Source of the DNA: GCA-2733415 sp965178655
Lineage (GTDB): Bacteria; Bacteroidota; Bacteroidia; Flavobacteriales; Flavobacteriaceae
NCBI GenBank assembly: GCA_965178655.1
Contig: OZ238266.1
Location: 1,860,001 to 1,924,000, forward strand
DNA: 64,000 nt
Direction: 5' to 3'
Both the position numbers and the translations under genes were made by a program. Below, piece after piece: positions 25,327 to 33,836 of this stretch; position 1 is the first letter of the stretch; each line of letters opens with the position of its first letter. The notes under the pieces were generated by a model. It made no database searches, had not been told where the DNA came from, and saw only the letters and a program-made list of their open reading frames with translations.

Positions 25327-25822
25327 AATTATGTTGTTGTAGCAATTGTTTTTTTATCGTTTTTCGAGCTCTTGATAGTGTAACACGTACAGTAGCTTCT
25401 TTTAAATGTGTGATTTTTGCAATGTCGGAAAAAGCATATTGCTCTAGATCTCTTAATTGCATTACTACACGCTGTTGTTCTGGTAGTTGGTTTATTAATT
25501 TTTCAATTAATGTATAACTGTCTTTTTCTTCCAGTTGTTTGTCAATATTTTTAGTGCCATCAGCGTAATTACTGTGCACCAAGCTAATAGTATTGGCTTG
25601 TTTTGATTTTAACCGATCAAAACAGTAATTTTTAATCATTCGCATGGCAAAAGCCTCAACATTGTCATACGTGTTTATTTTTTGTTTGTTTTTCCAAAGC
25701 CTCATTACCATTTCCTGAGTGGCATCTTCTGCTTCTTCATTAGATATCAATAACCGCTTTGCTAATCGATATAGTTTGTCCTTAAAAGGTAATACCAAGT
25801 TTAAAAAATCGGTTTGGGTCAT
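25307..25822 (-). CDS. ECF-type RNA polymerase sigma factor
   Basis: 171 residues. Sigma region 2 is visible at about 15-80 (RLLISNEEAEDATQEMVMRLW, then AFAMRMIKNYCFDRLKSK) and region 4 at about 110-165 (LPEQQRVVMQLRDLEQYAFSDIA...EATVRVTLSRARKTIKK, the helix-turn-helix). Regions 1 and 3 are absent, as in ECF sigma factors. It directs RNA polymerase to a small regulon, probably including its own operon. It leads the operon with the membrane regulator and two DUF4252 genes. The inducing signal is unknown. Confidence 0.93.
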   Translation of the reverse strand: MTQTDFLNLVLPFKDKLYRLAKRLLISNEEAEDATQEMVMRLWKNKQKINTYDNVEAFAMRMIKNYCFDRLKSKQANTISLVHSNYADGTKNIDKQLEEKDSYTLIEKLINQLPEQQRVVMQLRDLEQYAFSDIAKITHLKEATVRVTLSRARKTIKKQLLQQHNYEYRKH

Positions 25823-25949
25823 CTATAATACAATTGTTTCTTATTATTAAGACGATTAATATTCTAATTTGTAACAGTATAATAAGATTATTTACACTAA
25901 AAGTCTTAATTTTAGATGCTAAGATGCAATATTTTACCAAAATTAAGAA

Positions 25950-27407
25950 ATGAAGTATATTAATAAACCCCTGTTTTTAGGCGTATTTATGAGTATCATG
26001 ACTATTGGATGTTTTGATGATCATGACGATATAATCTTACCAGCAACAAACACAGAAATTGGCGATTTTGTATGGAAAGCCATGAATCTATTTTATTTAT
26101 ATCAGCCACAAGTTTCTGATTTGGCAGATGATAGATTCGAGTATCAATCAGATTTAAATAATTTTATAGCAGATTTTGATAGTCCTGAATTATTATTTGA
26201 ATCTTTAATTTATGAGCGCCAAACAATAGATAAATTTAGTTGGATTGTAAACGACTATAACGCACTGGAAGCTTCTCTTGCAGGTGTGTCTAAGAAGAAT
26301 GGTATGGCGTTTGGTTTTTTTGCAGACCCCGATACCAATAGTAATCATGCATATGGTTATGTGCGTTATGTACTTCCTAATACAGACGCTAGTACAAAGG
26401 GAATTGTTAGGGGCATGGTTTTTAGTCATGTAAACGGAATGCCTATAACTTATAATTTGGCAGATAATACGTTAGCTCCTAGCATTAGTAGCGCTTTATC
26501 TCAAGACAATTACACCATAACTTTAGCTGACTACAATGGGGTAGTGGTGACACCATTATCTACAACAGTAGAATTAACAAAAGCTACCATTGCTGAAAAC
26601 CCAATATTCCATTCTTCAATTTTAGAGGTGTCAGGTATAAAAATTGGCTACTTAGTGTATAATCGTTTTACAGCAGATTATGATGATCAGTTAAATGCTG
26701 TATTCGCTAATTTTAAAAATAGTGGAGTTACCGAGTTAGTGGTAGATGTCCGTTATAACCCTGGAGGATCGGTACATAGTGCTATAACCTTATCTAGTTT
26801 AATAACAGGGCAGTTTTCGGGGCAAGTATTTAGCACAGAACAATGGAACCCTAAATGGCAAAGTTACTTTGAAAGCAATGCCCCGTCTCAATTGATAAAT
26901 CCGTTTATAACTCAAACAACAAGCGGACAAGCATTACATGGCTTACAACTTTTAAAAGTATATGTAATTACTACAGGTAGGTCGGCATCGGCAAGTGAGT
27001 TGCTTATTAACGGACTAAACCCGTATATTGATGTAGTGCAAATAGGCACTGCTACAGCAGGAAAATTTCAGGCCTCAATAACATTATATGATTCGCCTAA
27101 TTATAATAAAACAGGTGCTAATCCAGGACATACATATGCTTTACAACCTCTGGTGTTAAAATCGTTAAATAGTATAGGGTTTACAGATTATAGCACAGGA
27201 TTTACACCAAGTCCGATGTATGTTTTAACAGAGGATTATAGTAATATGGGAGTTTTAGGTAGTACAGATGAGCCACTATTAGCATTGGCAATTGTAAACA
27301 TTACAGGTAATGACAGGCCTTTTTCATCGGGCGTAATAAAACTTAAATCAATTCCATTTAAAGACAATCCTTTTGAGGATATAATGTTTGTGGACAATAT
27401 GGAATGA
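25950..27407 (+). CDS. S41-family peptidase lipoprotein (C-terminal processing protease-like)
   Basis: 485 residues. The lipoprotein signal peptide ends MSIMTIGC (Cys about 22). After an N-terminal helical domain comes a PDZ-like part (about 120-215) and the S41 serine protease domain: IGYLVYNRF, VVDVRYNPGGSV, then ITTGRSASASELLINGL where the Ser of S-A-S-E is the nucleophile, and IGTATAGKFQ. It probably acts on the outer membrane or in the periplasm; the substrate is unknown. It is divergent from the ECF sigma operon (127-bp gap) and ends at a bidirectional terminator. Confidence 0.9.
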   Translation: MKYINKPLFLGVFMSIMTIGCFDDHDDIILPATNTEIGDFVWKAMNLFYLYQPQVSDLADDRFEYQSDLNNFIADFDSPELLFESLIYERQTIDKFSWIVNDYNALEASLAGVSKKNGMAFGFFADPDTNSNHAYGYVRYVLPNTDASTKGIVRGMVFSHVNGMPITYNLADNTLAPSISSALSQDNYTITLADYNGVVVTPLSTTVELTKATIAENPIFHSSILEVSGIKIGYLVYNRFTADYDDQLNAVFANFKNSGVTELVVDVRYNPGGSVHSAITLSSLITGQFSGQVFSTEQWNPKWQSYFESNAPSQLINPFITQTTSGQALHGLQLLKVYVITTGRSASASELLINGLNPYIDVVQIGTATAGKFQASITLYDSPNYNKTGANPGHTYALQPLVLKSLNSIGFTDYSTGFTPSPMYVLTEDYSNMGVLGSTDEPLLALAIVNITGNDRPFSSGVIKLKSIPFKDNPFEDIMFVDNME

Positions 27408-27433
27408 TTTTTGTACTCATAAAAAAAGTAATT

Positions 27434-27475
27434 AAAACACAAAAGCCTTTCTAATAGAAAGGCTTTTGTGTTTTA
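27434..27475. terminator. Bidirectional terminator between S41 peptidase and btuG-like gene
   Basis: An inverted repeat with arms AAAACACAAAAGCCTTTCTA / TAGAAAGGCTTTTGTGTTTT and a minimal loop, A-rich on one side and T-rich on the other. It serves two convergent genes. Confidence 0.9.
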
Positions 27476-27489
27476 AGAAAAAGGAAATA

Positions 27490-28548
27490 TTAATTAAAAT
27501 AAATTCCTCCCGGAATTACCCCTACTGTAATAGATTGTATTTCTGTAGCATCATTTATGTCAAAAACAGTTAATGTTCCGTTGCTAGAAAAATCAACAGC
27601 ATCAGTAGTATATAATCTATTGTTTTTAACTGCCATTGTGTAAACAGGTGTGTTTAGTAGCGGCGTTGTTGGTAATTCTATAGCGTTTTCATCCATAACA
27701 AATACATTTCCGTTTATGGCATAGTATAGAATTCCGGCTTCATAAGACAAGCTGTTTGGGTGTACTGAAGCGCTTAATTCATGTGTAATTTCAAGGCTAT
27801 TATCGCTAGTGTTTATTTTTATTAATTTACCACCTGTTTCAGATCCAGTCCAAGCAGGAACACCTTCACAAAGTACCCAAATATTGTTTTCGGTATCTAT
27901 GACCATTTCATCTGGCACATCACCTACAGTAATTGTGTTTACCGTATTATCAGTAGTATTAATGATTGAGATAATATTGTTTTGATTCCAACCACCTTTA
28001 TGCGATACATATAAGGTATTGTTGACTACAAGCATTTTTTCAGGACCTTCTCCTACCGGTATAGTACTTTCAATAGTGTTTGTAAGTAAGTCAATTACAG
28101 CAATAAAATCGTCCGTTGCATCGGCAGCATCACCCCAATTACTAATATAGCCCTTAATGCCATTAGTAACAAAAGCTCTTGGGTTATTTAAACCAGTTTC
28201 AATAGTGGTTTCTTTCTCAAAAGAATAGCGATTTACAATAGTTGCTTTATGAGAGTTATTCGCAATAATATATGCTTTAGAGTCGGTAAACCCGATTGAT
28301 TGTACAATGTTTCCTAAGTTATCATCATTAACTGTTTGATACACTGTATGTGCTGTGCTTGAAAAATCTTCCGAAATAAAACTAACCGTACCTGCGCCTG
28401 TACCAAAAGGGCCTTCGTTACTAATGAGCACCCCGTTTTGGTAGTCTCCTAAGGGTAGTGGCTGAAAGTTTACGCCCTCGTCTTCTGTACATGAGGTAAA
28501 AGAAATACCTACGGTAAGTAGGGCTAAGAATAATTGTTTTGTATTCAT
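27490..28548 (-). CDS. BtuG-like beta-propeller surface lipoprotein (YncE/DUF5074)
   Basis: 352 residues. A lipoprotein signal (LLTVGISFTSC) is followed by repeated YncE-type propeller blades: GVLISNEGPFGTGAGTVSFI, NNPRAFVTNGIKGYISNWG, IPVGEGPEKMLVVNNTLYVSHKGG, ITVGDVPDEMVIDTENNIWVLCEG and the closing ITVGVIPGGIYF. BtuG of Bacteroides, an outer-membrane lipoprotein that captures cobalamin and sits over BtuB, is a seven-bladed propeller of this family. Here the gene starts 1 bp after the stop of a BtuB-like receptor gene controlled by a cobalamin riboswitch. The B12-binding role is inference from family plus context. Confidence 0.82.
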   Translation of the reverse strand: MNTKQLFLALLTVGISFTSCTEDEGVNFQPLPLGDYQNGVLISNEGPFGTGAGTVSFISEDFSSTAHTVYQTVNDDNLGNIVQSIGFTDSKAYIIANNSHKATIVNRYSFEKETTIETGLNNPRAFVTNGIKGYISNWGDAADATDDFIAVIDLLTNTIESTIPVGEGPEKMLVVNNTLYVSHKGGWNQNNIISIINTTDNTVNTITVGDVPDEMVIDTENNIWVLCEGVPAWTGSETGGKLIKINTSDNSLEITHELSASVHPNSLSYEAGILYYAINGNVFVMDENAIELPTTPLLNTPVYTMAVKNNRLYTTDAVDFSSNGTLTVFDINDATEIQSITVGVIPGGIYFN

Positions 28549-28549
28549 T

Positions 28550-30388
28550 TTAGTTAAAATTAAAGGTTAAATATAGTAAATAATTAGTGTTTGGCATGGG
28601 CCTAGCAGCTGTTAGCTCATAGTTTTTGTTAAAGATGTTTTTTAATTTTCCGGTGAGCTGCAGTTGGTGTTTTTGTATTGAAAACGCGTAAGAGAGTCCA
28701 ATGTTTGCAATAGTGTACGGTGCAATACTATTTTGATGATCGGTTGTTGTAAAAACACGGTCTGTAATTGTTTGCTCGTAATAGCATTGTAGTGCTTTGT
28801 ATTTGTAATGTATTGTAGCATTTAGTTTATGTATGGGCACATAAATGAGTTGCTTATTAGTTTTTTGGTCAATAGCTTTGGTGTAGCTGTAATGGCTACT
28901 TAAATTAAATAGATGTTTTTGCACTTTAAAAGCCGACGTTAGACTTGCTTCTAGTCCATAATTATTAACCTTACTAATGTTTTGTGCTTGCCAGATACCA
29001 TCTGTGTTTGGAGTCCATTTAATCATATTATCAGACGCGATATAAAACCCAGAAAAGTTTGCTGTAATGCCTTTATATTTAAGTTTATTAGAAAAAGATG
29101 CTTGATAAGCTGTTTCGGGTAGTACATCTGGGTTTCCTAATCCGTTCCAGAACAAATCATTTACGGTTGGCGTTCGGTAGTTTTTAGAGGCATTAAACTG
29201 CATTGTATAGGCGTTATTCATTTTAAATTTAGCCGTAAAATTTCCTACAAATGGCACTTGGTATTGATTGTTGTATTCCTTTCTAACGCTAATACTGTAT
29301 TGTAATTTGTTGTATGGTAAATGGGTAAAAGCAACAATTCCGGCAATACTTTTGCTTGTGTTTTTAATAATATCATCGCCACTTGCTTGTATATGTTTAG
29401 CATCAATAGCCGTATGAAAGTGTATTTTTCTTGAATATTTATGAATAATATCAATAGCAGTAATGTAGCTTATAGCTTTGCTGCCCGTGTATAAGTGTAA
29501 TTTATTTTTATTATTATAATACGTAAAATTTTCATGTAGTCTTGCTAATTTTAAGGTGTAGCTTGTCTTTTTTTCTTGATGTTGCCATGTTCCCATAATT
29601 TTATGGTTAACATCATCTAGCTTACTATTTGAAGGCGCATAAAGTGTTCTTGATAGTTCACGCTCACTAGTAAAATAATTGGCATAGACTTTAAACTCAT
29701 TTTTTTTAGAAGGCTTATAGCCATAATGCATTCCAAAAGTTGTGTTAGTCAGGTTTCCGTTATCGTTAAACAAAGATGTATCTAAAAACGGATAGTTGTT
29801 TTTAGCGTTTTGATGTTTGGCGTATGCATTTATATAGTGCTTTTTATTAGCTTTTGTTGTGCTAAATTCTTGAATGTAATTTTCATAACTTCCTATAGCA
29901 GTTGTAAACCGATGATTTAGCTGTTTTTTAAAGTTAAACAGATGCTGTAAGTGCACGCTTCCGCCAATAGCCCCAGAACCGTAAAATACACTTCCACCAC
30001 TGTTTTTTAAAGAAATGGAGGACACTCCAGATAATGAAAGGTTATTAAAATCTACCTGTCCAGTAAGCGGGGAGTTTATAGAAATGCCATTCCAAACAAT
30101 TGAAGTCTGTGAGGCGTTTGTACCTCTAAATGATGGCGAGGAGACCATACCTAATCCGTTTTCTTTAAAATGGATGGTACTATGTTGTTGTAATATTTCG
30201 GTTACTGTAGCAACTTGTTTCTGGATGTTTTTTTCTGAGCGTTTGTATGTTGTAACAGTATCAATATATTGCTGTAGCCTTACGTCAGTAATAGAAATTG
30301 TATCTAATGCAAGTGTGTTATAATCCTGTGCATACGTAGTGGTACACAAGAATAGGCAGAATAATAAGTAATGCAATATATGTTTCAT
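28550..30388 (-). CDS. btuB: BtuB-like TonB-dependent cobalamin receptor
   Basis: About 612 residues from the ATG at 30386-30388 (MKHILHYLLFCLFLCTTTYAQ, signal peptide); the open frame extends to 30439 but the added residues would run into the riboswitch. The plug domain is visible near 40-150 (TVTEILQQHSTIHFKENGLGMVSSPSFRGTNASQTSIVWNG..., GGSVFYGSGAIGGSVHL) and the rest is a TonB-dependent barrel ending in the aromatic strand TNYLLYLTFNFN. It imports its ligand across the outer membrane using TonB-ExbBD energy. The upstream cobalamin riboswitch identifies the ligand as B12 or a relative. The btuG-like gene follows 1 bp downstream. Confidence 0.92.
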   Translation of the reverse strand: MKHILHYLLFCLFLCTTTYAQDYNTLALDTISITDVRLQQYIDTVTTYKRSEKNIQKQVATVTEILQQHSTIHFKENGLGMVSSPSFRGTNASQTSIVWNGISINSPLTGQVDFNNLSLSGVSSISLKNSGGSVFYGSGAIGGSVHLQHLFNFKKQLNHRFTTAIGSYENYIQEFSTTKANKKHYINAYAKHQNAKNNYPFLDTSLFNDNGNLTNTTFGMHYGYKPSKKNEFKVYANYFTSERELSRTLYAPSNSKLDDVNHKIMGTWQHQEKKTSYTLKLARLHENFTYYNNKNKLHLYTGSKAISYITAIDIIHKYSRKIHFHTAIDAKHIQASGDDIIKNTSKSIAGIVAFTHLPYNKLQYSISVRKEYNNQYQVPFVGNFTAKFKMNNAYTMQFNASKNYRTPTVNDLFWNGLGNPDVLPETAYQASFSNKLKYKGITANFSGFYIASDNMIKWTPNTDGIWQAQNISKVNNYGLEASLTSAFKVQKHLFNLSSHYSYTKAIDQKTNKQLIYVPIHKLNATIHYKYKALQCYYEQTITDRVFTTTDHQNSIAPYTIANIGLSYAFSIQKHQLQLTGKLKNIFNKNYELTAARPMPNTNYLLYLTFNFN

Positions 30389-30431
30389 AATAGTATCGAG
30401 TTCTTCTCCAGAAAATATCGAAATTATAATT

Positions 30432-30617
30432 TGTTGCATTTGGCAGGTCTCCTGACTTACATCTTATTGGCTACCTTCCCATTAAAAATAACAGTGGTGT
30501 AGAGTGTGCAATAAGTGCCTTTCGGCAAAGTTTACAGTTGCTGGGACAGTTTAAGAATAGTATTGCTACGCACTTAATTCCCTTTTAATTTTCAGTTAAT
30601 TACAATACCCAATCGTT
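30432..30617 (-). promoter_or_regulatory. Cobalamin riboswitch
   Basis: On the minus strand the conserved blocks occur in the right order: AAAAGGGAATTAAGTG, CTGTCCCAGCAACTGTAA, ACACCACTGTT (B12 box core), ATGGGAAGGTAGCC and the terminal GTAAGTCAGGAGACCTGCC. Aptamers of this class bind adenosylcobalamin or its relatives and switch off the downstream gene. The aptamer ends about 45 nt before the btuB ATG and no intrinsic terminator lies between, so control is more likely at translation initiation. The 5' boundary is approximate. Confidence 0.93.
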
Positions 30618-30796
30618 TAATATTAGGTGTGTCAATAAAAGTGTTTTTAAATAACTTTATTGATTATGAATTGACATAAAAACCAAATGCACTGCAAAAA
30701 TACGCTTAATAGTTGGGTTTTAATTGTAAAAAAATAAAAGAATTTAAGACGCTGTAAGCAACAGTAGTAATATGGTATTTTTCTCAGATTAAATAT

Positions 30797-30804
30797 TACT
30801 TTTG
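30797..30804 (+). promoter_or_regulatory. -7 promoter box for the btuF-like gene
   Basis: TACTTTTG matches TAnnTTTG and is separated by only TGTT from the ATG at 30809, so a leaderless transcript is predicted. No riboswitch is visible on this strand between 30640 and 30808. Confidence 0.5.
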
Positions 30805-30808
30805 TGTT

Positions 30809-31939
30809 ATGCTAAAAAAATCTTTATACATTTCGTTAATATGCTGTTTTGTATGTTGTACAAACACATCAAAAGAGCGTACTAATACAATAAAAGATAC
30901 CACAACAATAGTCCGTTATGCCAAAGGGTTTACTATTGAGAAGCACGAAGGGTACAGTGTGTTAACAGTACACAAACCATGGCCTAATGCAACAAAGTCG
31001 TTTCAGTATTTGTTATTAGAAAAATCAGCAGATATACCTAAAAATGTACAGCATGATGCGCTTGTTAGAGTGCCTGTAGAAACCATTATAGTTACCTCAA
31101 CCACACATATCCCTGCGTTAGAATTGTTAGATGAATTAGATAAGTTGATAGGATTTCCGAATACAGAATATATATCTTCTCCAGTAGCAAGAGAACAAAT
31201 TGAAAAGGGAGAGATTAAAGAGCTCGGAAAAAATGAAAACATGTCTATTGAAACAGTAATAGACCTACAACCAGATGTTTTAGTAAGTTTTGGGATTAAC
31301 GGACAAAATAAAACTTTAGATGCGATTCAAAAAGCAAAAATACCAGTGTTGTATAATAGTGAATGGATTGAACAACATGCTTTAGGACGTGCCGAATGGA
31401 TTCATTTTTTTGGTGCACTTTTTAATAAAGAAGCACAAGCGGCTGAGGTTTTTAATCAGATAGAAAAGGACTATAACGCTGCAAGAAATTTAGCTAAAAC
31501 GGCACAGAATGTACCTACAGTGTTTAGTGGTATGCCTTATAAAGACACCTGGTATATTCCTTATGGAAATTCATGGGCTTCACAGTTTATAAGAGATGCA
31601 AACGGAAAGTATTTATGGGAAGATAGTAAAGGTAAAGGAAGTATGACCCTTAATTTTGAATCTGTTCTAGAACAGGCAAAAACAGCTGATTATTGGATTG
31701 CTATTGGAGATTATCAGACTAAAAGTCAATTGGTAAAAAGCAATGCGCATTATCAAGAGTTTAATGTGTTTGCAAAAAATGGTATCTTTATGGCTAATAA
31801 AAAAGGTAAAAGTAAAGGCTTACTGTTTTATGAACAAGCACCCTCTAGACCAGACTTAGTGCTAAAAGATTTAATTAAAATTTTTCACCCAACACTATTG
31901 CCCGAGTATGAACCATATTTTTATACCCAACTAAAATAA
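30809..31939 (+). CDS. btuF: Cobalamin-type ABC transporter substrate-binding lipoprotein
   Basis: 376 residues. A lipoprotein signal (LICCFVCC) leads into a class III periplasmic binding fold of the FecB/BtuF type: two Rossmann lobes joined by a long helix, with RVPVETIIVTSTTHIPALELL, IETVIDLQPDVLVSFGINGQ and LVLKDLIKIFHPTLLPEY. It would deliver the corrinoid from the periplasm to the BtuCD-type importer. The cobalamin assignment rests on the divergent riboswitch-controlled btuB/btuG pair; by sequence alone iron-siderophore or heme binding would also fit. The permease gene follows after 1 bp. Confidence 0.85.
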   Translation: MLKKSLYISLICCFVCCTNTSKERTNTIKDTTTIVRYAKGFTIEKHEGYSVLTVHKPWPNATKSFQYLLLEKSADIPKNVQHDALVRVPVETIIVTSTTHIPALELLDELDKLIGFPNTEYISSPVAREQIEKGEIKELGKNENMSIETVIDLQPDVLVSFGINGQNKTLDAIQKAKIPVLYNSEWIEQHALGRAEWIHFFGALFNKEAQAAEVFNQIEKDYNAARNLAKTAQNVPTVFSGMPYKDTWYIPYGNSWASQFIRDANGKYLWEDSKGKGSMTLNFESVLEQAKTADYWIAIGDYQTKSQLVKSNAHYQEFNVFAKNGIFMANKKGKSKGLLFYEQAPSRPDLVLKDLIKIFHPTLLPEYEPYFYTQLK

Positions 31940-31940
31940 A

Positions 31941-32972
31941 TTGACACCCACACGAACATACCGTATCCCTTTTATAGTATTAAGTATATTATTGCTTATT
32001 TTTTTTGGAATAAACATTTCAATAGGTACAGTAATGATTCCTTTAAAAGAGGTGTTATTAGCACTTTTAGGAGATGAGAGTGTTAAAAATTCTTGGCAAT
32101 ATATTATTATGGATTACCGTATTCCAAAAGCCATTACCGCAATTGTTGTTGGTGCAGGGTTAGGTATTTCAGGCTTGCTAATGCAAACAATGTTTCGCAA
32201 CCCTTTGGCAGGGCCGTACGTATTAGGCTTAAGTTCTGGTGCAAGTTTAGGGGTGGCCATAATAGTGTTAGGAGCAACCTTGTTTTCTGGCGCTTTTGGT
32301 GTTGTGTTAATGTCTAAGTGGAGTTTGGTTGTGGCATCGAGTATAGGGAGTTTACTAGTGTTGTTAGCAGTAGTCCTAGTGAGTATTCGTGTAAAAGATA
32401 CCATGGCTATTTTAATTATAGGACTCATGTTTTCAAGTGTTACTGCGGCAATAGTAACAGTATTGTCATATTTTTCAACTGCAGAGCAATTACAACGCTA
32501 CCTGTTTTGGAGCTTTGGAAGTTTAGGAAATGTAACTTGGAATGAGCTCTATATTTTAATTGGTATGTTTATTACAGGAATAGCATTGGCTATTGTTAGT
32601 ATAAAACCATTAAATACATTGCTGTTAGGGGAGTCTTATGCACAAAGTTTAGGGTTGAATATAAAAAAACATCGTTTTATACTTATTCTAGCTACCAGTA
32701 TTTTAGCAGGGAGTATAACCGCTTTTGTTGGTCCAATTGCGTTTATAGGGCTAGCGGTACCGCATGTAACCAAGTTAGTGTTTAACACTTCAAACCATAA
32801 AATATTAGTGCCTGCAGTACTGCTTTCAGGAAGCATATTGTTGTTGGTGTGCGATAGTATTTCACAACTACCAGGAAGTGATTTCACACTGCCTATTAAT
32901 GCTGTAACATCAATAATAGGTGCTCCGGTGGTGATTTGGCTATTGGTTAGAAAAAAGAAATTATTTGTATAA
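31941..32972 (+). CDS. btuC: FecCD/BtuC-family ABC transporter permease (TTG start)
   Basis: 343 residues starting with TTG at 31941, since no ATG is nearby and the gene abuts the btuF stop. About ten membrane helices cover the chain. BtuC hallmarks are YRIPKAITAIVVGAGLGISGLLMQTMFRNPLAGPYVLGLSSGASLG, the cytoplasmic coupling loop GESYAQSLGLNIKK, and the C-terminal LPINAVTSIIGAPVVIWLLVRKK. It forms the inner-membrane channel of a class II importer. Its last base overlaps the ATPase start (TAATG), so the three genes are one operon. Confidence 0.92.
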   Translation: MTPTRTYRIPFIVLSILLLIFFGINISIGTVMIPLKEVLLALLGDESVKNSWQYIIMDYRIPKAITAIVVGAGLGISGLLMQTMFRNPLAGPYVLGLSSGASLGVAIIVLGATLFSGAFGVVLMSKWSLVVASSIGSLLVLLAVVLVSIRVKDTMAILIIGLMFSSVTAAIVTVLSYFSTAEQLQRYLFWSFGSLGNVTWNELYILIGMFITGIALAIVSIKPLNTLLLGESYAQSLGLNIKKHRFILILATSILAGSITAFVGPIAFIGLAVPHVTKLVFNTSNHKILVPAVLLSGSILLLVCDSISQLPGSDFTLPINAVTSIIGAPVVIWLLVRKKKLFV

Positions 32973-33760
32973 TGGCAGCAGTAAATCACACCGTACTAGA
33001 AATTAAAAACCTAACAATAGGGTATGCGTCTAAAAAAAAGACTGTACCTGTTGCAAGTACCCTTAATTTTGAATTAAAAAAAGGAAGCCTTGTAGGGTTA
33101 GTAGGCGAAAATGGCGTTGGGAAATCTACACTGCTAAGAACACTAACAAAAACACAAAGTAAGTTAGGCGGACATATTTATATTAACGGAGAAGATCTTT
33201 CTGTGATTTCTACACAAGCCCTCTCAAAAGCGTTAAGCGTGGTACTTACTGAAAATGTATCGCAAACAAATTTAACCGTACAAGAACTAGTAGCAATAGG
33301 CAGACAACCATATACCAATTGGATAGGGACATTAACCGAAACCGATAAGCAAAAAACTAAAGCAGCACTATTAAGTGTTCATATAAGTGATTTGGCAGAT
33401 AAAAAATGTTATGAGCTAAGTGATGGCCAATTACAAAAAGTAATGTTAGCACGCGCTTTGGCTCAAGATACAGATATTATTATTTTAGACGAGCCCACAA
33501 CTCATTTAGATATGTACCATAAAGTATCGGTGTTAAAACTATTGCAAAAACTAGCCAAAGAGACCCATAAAACAATTTTATTTTCTACCCATGAAATTAA
33601 TGTTGCTATAGAATTATGCGACGATTTAATTGTGATGAAAAAAGAAAAAATGCATTTTGGAACGCCTCAGCAACTTATTGAACAAGGTGCTTTTTCGGCA
33701 CTATTCCCTTCAGACTTAGTAAGCTTTGATAGTGAAAATAAAATATTTAAAATAAAATAA
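32972..33760 (+). CDS. btuD: ABC transporter ATP-binding protein (BtuD/FecE type)
   Basis: 262 residues. The Walker A motif is GENGVGKSTLL, the signature LSDGQLQKVMLARAL (L-S-D-G-Q variant of LSGGQ), Walker B DIIILDEPTTHLD, and the switch His is in FSTHEI. It energises the BtuC-type permease from the cytoplasmic side. The start overlaps the permease stop. There is no fused domain. The substrate is assigned to cobalamin from the locus context only. Confidence 0.92.
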   Translation: MAAVNHTVLEIKNLTIGYASKKKTVPVASTLNFELKKGSLVGLVGENGVGKSTLLRTLTKTQSKLGGHIYINGEDLSVISTQALSKALSVVLTENVSQTNLTVQELVAIGRQPYTNWIGTLTETDKQKTKAALLSVHISDLADKKCYELSDGQLQKVMLARALAQDTDIIILDEPTTHLDMYHKVSVLKLLQKLAKETHKTILFSTHEINVAIELCDDLIVMKKEKMHFGTPQQLIEQGAFSALFPSDLVSFDSENKIFKIK

Positions 33761-33836
33761 CAAGAACACTTTTACCGCTTAAAAGAAACAAGTATATTTA
33801 GTCTGTTATTTTAAAACCTATAACACCCCTTTATTT

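Noticed and set aside
30618..30808. Second riboswitch for the btuF operon on the plus strand
   Set aside because: None of the cobalamin core blocks (GGGAA...GTG, GCAACTGTAA, CCACTG, final CAGGAGACC) appear in the plus-strand direction before 30809.
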